A stretch of DNA of 9,224 nt, from NCBI GenBank assembly GCA_028748945.1, contig JAQTOL010000103.1, forward strand, positions 1 to 9,224, given 5' to 3'. This stretch comes from Paludibacter sp. GTDB taxonomy: Bacteria > Bacteroidota > Bacteroidia > Bacteroidales > Paludibacteraceae. Positions 6,657 through 9,224 of this stretch are shown here, in pieces (positions within the stretch are counted from its first letter, which is position 1; every line of letters begins with the position of its first letter). The notes beneath the pieces were generated by a model. That model saw only the letters and a list, made by a program, of their open reading frames with translations. It was not told the origin of the DNA and did no database searches. A program made the translations under genes and the position numbers.

Positions 6657-7022
6657 TTAAAGCACTTCAGGTGCAAGTGAAATGATTTTCATATTGGTAG
6701 CACGCAATTCACGGGCTACAGGGCCGAAAATACGGCTTCCGCGGATTTCACCTGCAGTATTTAACAATACGCATGCGTTATCATCGAAACGAATATAAGA
6801 TCCGTCAGCACGACGAACTTCCTTTTTGGTACGTACGATAACTGCTTTTGAGACAATACCTTTTTTAATGTCACCTGAAGGTATTACACTTTTCACGGCA
6901 ACAACGATAATATCGCCCAGGGTAGCGTAACGTTTGCTGGTTCCTCCCAATACCCGGATACAGAGGCATGTTTTTGCTCCACTGTTATCGGCTACTATGA
7001 GTCTTGATTCTTGTTGTATCAT
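6657..7022 (-). CDS. rplN: 50S ribosomal protein L14
   Basis: L14 lies at the subunit interface, contributes to intersubunit bridges and, together with L19, faces 16S rRNA; it is also the docking point of the silencing factor RsfS in other bacteria. The 121 residues match the usual 120-123. It starts [17 protein letters not shown]. The signature region [20 protein letters not shown] (66-85) and [13 protein letters not shown] (95-107) are intact. It starts 2 nt after the rpsQ stop, pointing to translational coupling. Confidence 0.98.
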   Translation of the reverse strand: MIQQESRLIVADNSGAKTCLCIRVLGGTSKRYATLGDIIVVAVKSVIPSGDIKKGIVSKAVIVRTKKEVRRADGSYIRFDDNACVLLNTAGEIRGSRIFGPVARELRATNMKIISLAPEVL

Positions 7023-7024
7023 AA

Positions 7025-7282
7025 TTACTTAACTCTTTCGATAATTTCGGTTAATCTCCATCTTTTTAGTTTACTCAGCGGGCGGGTTTCCATAATGCGA
7101 ACAGTGTCACCAATGTTGCATTCGTTTTTCTCGTCATGAGCATGATATTTCTTCGTTTTATTCACGAATTTTCCGTAAATAGGGTGTTTCTCTTTCCATT
7201 TTACAGCAATCGTAATGGTTTTTTCCATCTTGTTACTGAAAACGACGCCCGTTCTTTCTTTTCTTAAATTTCTTGTTTCCAT
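7025..7282 (-). CDS. rpsQ: 30S ribosomal protein S17
   Basis: S17 is a primary 16S rRNA-binding protein with an OB fold, acting early in small-subunit assembly. The 85 residues fit the family. [19 protein letters not shown] (7-25) and the signature [18 protein letters not shown] (58-75) are clear. It lies 12 nt after rpmC and 2 nt before rplN. The leader ATCAGACCCTG has no Shine-Dalgarno motif. Confidence 0.98.
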   Translation of the reverse strand: METRNLRKERTGVVFSNKMEKTITIAVKWKEKHPIYGKFVNKTKKYHAHDEKNECNIGDTVRIMETRPLSKLKRWRLTEIIERVK

Positions 7283-7294
7283 CAGGGTCTGATT

Positions 7295-7489
7295 TTATTT
7301 ATTAATTTCTCTCTGACGTAACTCAGTGGCAAGACGGGCAACAGTTCTACGAACCTCCTTGATTTGCAACGGATTGTCAAGAGGAGAAATGGCGTGATTC
7401 AATTTCAAACGGGTCAGATGATCTTTTTCAACATCCATACGTTCCAGAATCTCTTTGTTATTTAATTCTTTTATTTCTCTTGTTTTCAT
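7295..7489 (-). CDS. rpmC: 50S ribosomal protein L29
   Basis: L29 is a small helical protein near the peptide exit, next to L23 and the docking sites of trigger factor and SRP. The 64-residue protein has the two-helix layout of the family: an N-terminal helix beginning MKTREIKELNNKEI, then a second beginning about QIKEVRRTVARLATELRQRE (42-61). It starts 5 nt after the rplP stop; the short GGAAT between the stop and the ATG is too close to serve as a normal Shine-Dalgarno site. Confidence 0.97.
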   Translation of the reverse strand: MKTREIKELNNKEILERMDVEKDHLTRLKLNHAISPLDNPLQIKEVRRTVARLATELRQREINK

Positions 7490-7494
7490 ATTCC

Positions 7495-7929
7495 TTACAC
7501 GTTTACAGAGGTTGAATCATAATCTCGTCTTACTACAAATTTTGTAGTTACGGGTAGTTTTTGAGCAGCTAAACGCAATGCTTCTTTAGCTATTTCAAAG
7601 GATACGCCTTCCACTTCGAACAACATACGTCCCGGAGTGATAGGAGCCACGAAACCTTCGGGAGCACCTTTACCTTTACCCATACGTACTTCAGCAGGTT
7701 TCTTTGTAATCGGTTTATCCGGGAATACTCTAATCCAGATTTGACCTTGTCTTTGCATATAACGGGTTACAGCAATACGGGCGGCTTCAATTTGACGACC
7801 AGTTAACCATTTCGATTCTAACGATTTTATTCCAAAAGATCCAAATGCCAACTGATTACCTCTTTGGGCATTTCCTTTCATGCGCCCCTTCTGCTGTCTC
7901 CTGAACTTTGTTTTTTTAGGTTGTAACAT
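7495..7929 (-). CDS. rplP: 50S ribosomal protein L16
   Basis: L16 binds near the A-site and 5S rRNA region and is needed late in large-subunit assembly. The 144 residues begin [19 protein letters not shown]. They contain [19 protein letters not shown] (44-62), [15 protein letters not shown] (64-78), [20 protein letters not shown] (81-100) and [11 protein letters not shown] (116-126). Arg82 in VRMGKGKG corresponds to E. coli Arg81, the residue hydroxylated there by RoxA; whether that happens here is unknown. The 34-nt leader carries AAGGAA 7-8 nt before the ATG, one of few Shine-Dalgarno-like sites in this locus. Confidence 0.98.
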   Translation of the reverse strand: MLQPKKTKFRRQQKGRMKGNAQRGNQLAFGSFGIKSLESKWLTGRQIEAARIAVTRYMQRQGQIWIRVFPDKPITKKPAEVRMGKGKGAPEGFVAPITPGRMLFEVEGVSFEIAKEALRLAAQKLPVTTKFVVRRDYDSTSVNV

Positions 7930-7963
7930 AATATTTCCTTAAATCAAATTCATTAATAACAGT

Positions 7964-8743
7964 TTAATTCTTTTTCTTTTTAAAACCACCTTTACCTGCT
8001 CCGCGGTCGTTTTTCGAACGGTCTCCATAACGATCACCACGATCGCCACGATCACTGCGTTCACCACCACCACGTGAAGTTTCCTTGGTAGCTGTAAAGT
8101 TAGGAGCTAAGTCTTTTTTACCATAGATTTCGCCACGGCAAATCCAGACTTTGATACCAATTAAGCCCACTTTGGTCAATGCCTCAGCGTGTGCATAATC
8201 TATATCGGCTCTGAAGGTATGCAAAGGAGTTCTTCCTTCTTTATACATTTCCGAACGTGCCATCTCGGCACCATTCAAACGACCCGAACACTGAACTTTG
8301 ATTCCTTCAGCACCCATGCGCATGGTAGATTGTATAGTCATCTTGGTTGCGCGACGGTAAGCTATTTTACCTTCAACCTGACGAGCAATGTTGTTAGCTA
8401 CAATTACAGCGTCGAGCTCAGGACGTTTTACTTCAAAGATATTCAGCTGAATTTCTTTGTCGGTAATTTTCTTCAACTCTTCTTTTAGTTTATCAACTTC
8501 CTGTCCGCCTTTTCCGATAATGATACCGGGACGGGCTGTACAAATAGTGATAGTAACAAGTTTAAGTGTACGTTCTATAATAATGCGCGATAAACTGGCT
8601 TTTGCAAGACGGGCATTGAGATATTTTCTAATTTTGTGGTCCTCTACCAAAGTGTCACCGTAATTGTTGCCACCGTACCAGTTAGAATCCCATCCACGAA
8701 TAATACCTAAACGGTTACTTATTGGATTAATTTTTTGTCCCAT
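7964..8743 (-). CDS. rpsC: 30S ribosomal protein S3 with charged C-terminal tail
   Basis: S3 lines the mRNA entry channel and, with S4 and S5, forms the ribosomal helicase. The 259 residues comprise an N-terminal domain ([20 protein letters not shown]), a type II KH domain with the GIIIGKGG loop at 73-80, and a C-terminal domain with [14 protein letters not shown] (152-165) and [13 protein letters not shown] (196-208). Beyond about residue 220 is a roughly 40-residue tail rich in Gly, Arg, Asp and Lys, with [19 protein letters not shown] (230-248) and FKKKKN at the end. E. coli S3 (233 residues) has a shorter, different tail. The tail is probably disordered and may contact RNA. The gene starts 6 nt after rplV. 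Confidence 0.98.
   Translation of the reverse strand: MGQKINPISNRLGIIRGWDSNWYGGNNYGDTLVEDHKIRKYLNARLAKASLSRIIIERTLKLVTITICTARPGIIIGKGGQEVDKLKEELKKITDKEIQLNIFEVKRPELDAVIVANNIARQVEGKIAYRRATKMTIQSTMRMGAEGIKVQCSGRLNGAEMARSEMYKEGRTPLHTFRADIDYAHAEALTKVGLIGIKVWICRGEIYGKKDLAPNFTATKETSRGGGERSDRGDRGDRYGDRSKNDRGAGKGGFKKKKN
8031..8057 (-). repeat. 9-nt tandem repeats coding the GDR repeats of S3
   Basis: Three consecutive 9-nt units are CGATCACCA (8031-8039), CGATCGCCA (8040-8048) and CGATCACTG (8049-8057) on the plus strand. In the coding direction they give SDR-GDR-GDR in the S3 tail. Such in-frame repeats expand or contract by slippage, so tail length may differ between relatives. Confidence 0.7.
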
Positions 8744-8749
8744 CGAGCA

Positions 8750-9160
8750 TTAAATTTGGTTATCGTTAGTAATTTTTGAATCTACATACAATGTCACATG
8801 GTTCGAACGTTTACGAATCCGGTATCCACGTCCCTGAGGAGCTGTGCGTAACCGTTTCATCATCGTTGCTGAATCTACGAAAATTGTACTTATATATAAG
8901 TTAGCATTATCGGCTTTTTGCTCGGTTTTGATTTCCCAGTTAGCAATTGCTGATTTCAGTAACTTTTCTAATCTGCCTGAAGCTTCTTTTGACGAGAACT
9001 TCAGAACGCTTAAGGCTTTGTTTACCTCCATGCCACGAATCATATCGGCCACAAGGCGCATTTTACGTGGAGAAGTCGGTACGCCTGTAAGCTTAGCAAA
9101 GTAAAGAGTCTTTTGAGCTTCTTTTCTTTCTTCGGCTGTTATTTTTTTTCTTGCACCCAT
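8750..9160 (-). CDS. rplV: 50S ribosomal protein L22
   Basis: L22 contacts all domains of 23S rRNA, and its long beta-hairpin lines the exit-tunnel constriction where macrolides and arrest peptides act. The 136-residue protein is longer than E. coli L22 (110) because of an N-terminal segment ([16 protein letters not shown], charged) and a short C-terminal tail ([10 protein letters not shown]). The core has [18 protein letters not shown] (26-43). The hairpin region [20 protein letters not shown] (101-120) is followed by HVTLYV. It lies 44 nt after rpsS and 6 nt before rpsC. The leader is very A/T-rich without a Shine-Dalgarno motif. Confidence 0.97.
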   Translation of the reverse strand: MGARKKITAEERKEAQKTLYFAKLTGVPTSPRKMRLVADMIRGMEVNKALSVLKFSSKEASGRLEKLLKSAIANWEIKTEQKADNANLYISTIFVDSATMMKRLRTAPQGRGYRIRKRSNHVTLYVDSKITNDNQI

Positions 9161-9204
9161 TTTTACGAAATTTTTATTTTTTTCTGATTTTTAATTTCAA
9201 TGGA

Positions 9205-9224
9205 TTATTTCTTCTTACCACCGT
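9205..9224 (-). CDS. rpsS: 30S ribosomal protein S19, last five codons only
   Basis: The window edge leaves only the final codons, reading Gly-Gly-Lys-Lys-Lys then TAA (9205-9207). The call rests on position: rpsS precedes rplV in the S10 operon, and S19 proteins, as I recall them, often end in a Gly/Lys-rich tail. S19 binds the head of the small subunit with S13. The 44-nt spacer to rplV is A/T-rich with no motif I can name. Confidence 0.75.

Noticed and set aside
8189..8488. Plus-strand 99-codon open frame
   Set aside because: It is antisense to rpsC with no recognisable domain and no supporting leader; it is explained by the codon composition of rpsC.
1..9224. A previously undescribed multi-gene system
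   Set aside because: All genes are recognisable members of the conserved S10-spc-alpha cluster in standard order, with no inserted or unknown gene.

Overview
The window is a 3' stretch of the bacterial S10 operon, the whole spc operon and the start of the alpha operon. All 21 genes lie on the minus strand, so transcription runs from position 9224 down to 1. In transcription order they are rpsS (only its last codons), rplV, rpsC, rplP, rpmC, rpsQ, rplN, rplX, rplE, rpsN, rpsH, rplF, rplR, rpsE, rpmD, rplO, secY, map, infA, rpmJ and rpsM (5' part only). Every internal gene is complete, with no frameshift. I see no mobile gene, rRNA, tRNA, CRISPR array or plus-strand gene.

The organism is most likely a member of the Bacteroidetes, probably order Bacteroidales. 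The evidence is the secY-map-infA-rpmJ-rpsM order with no adk, the near absence of Shine-Dalgarno motifs with A/T-rich leaders instead, an 89-residue cysteine-poor S14, an L36 lacking most of its zinc ligands, an S3 with a charged glycine/arginine tail, and protein sequences that resemble remembered Bacteroidales homologues. Genus is not resolvable by eye.

The genes form one tightly packed transcription unit. Spacers are 2 to 44 nt, with one exception: 126 nt between rpsN and rpsH. The products are ribosomal proteins of both subunits, the SecY channel through which nascent membrane and secreted proteins pass, methionine aminopeptidase that trims the N-terminus of new chains, and initiation factor IF1. 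The cluster therefore couples ribosome assembly, initiation, N-terminal processing and export.

The least ordinary part is the rpsN-rpsH spacer. It carries three tandem ATTTAC-type heptamers, two perfect inverted repeats whose arms interleave, and a GC-rich hairpin ending 14 nt before the rpsH start. This may be a small dispersed repeat, a regulatory leader for rpsH and the genes after it, or both. I found no sign of a novel multi-gene system; the rest is a conserved housekeeping locus.
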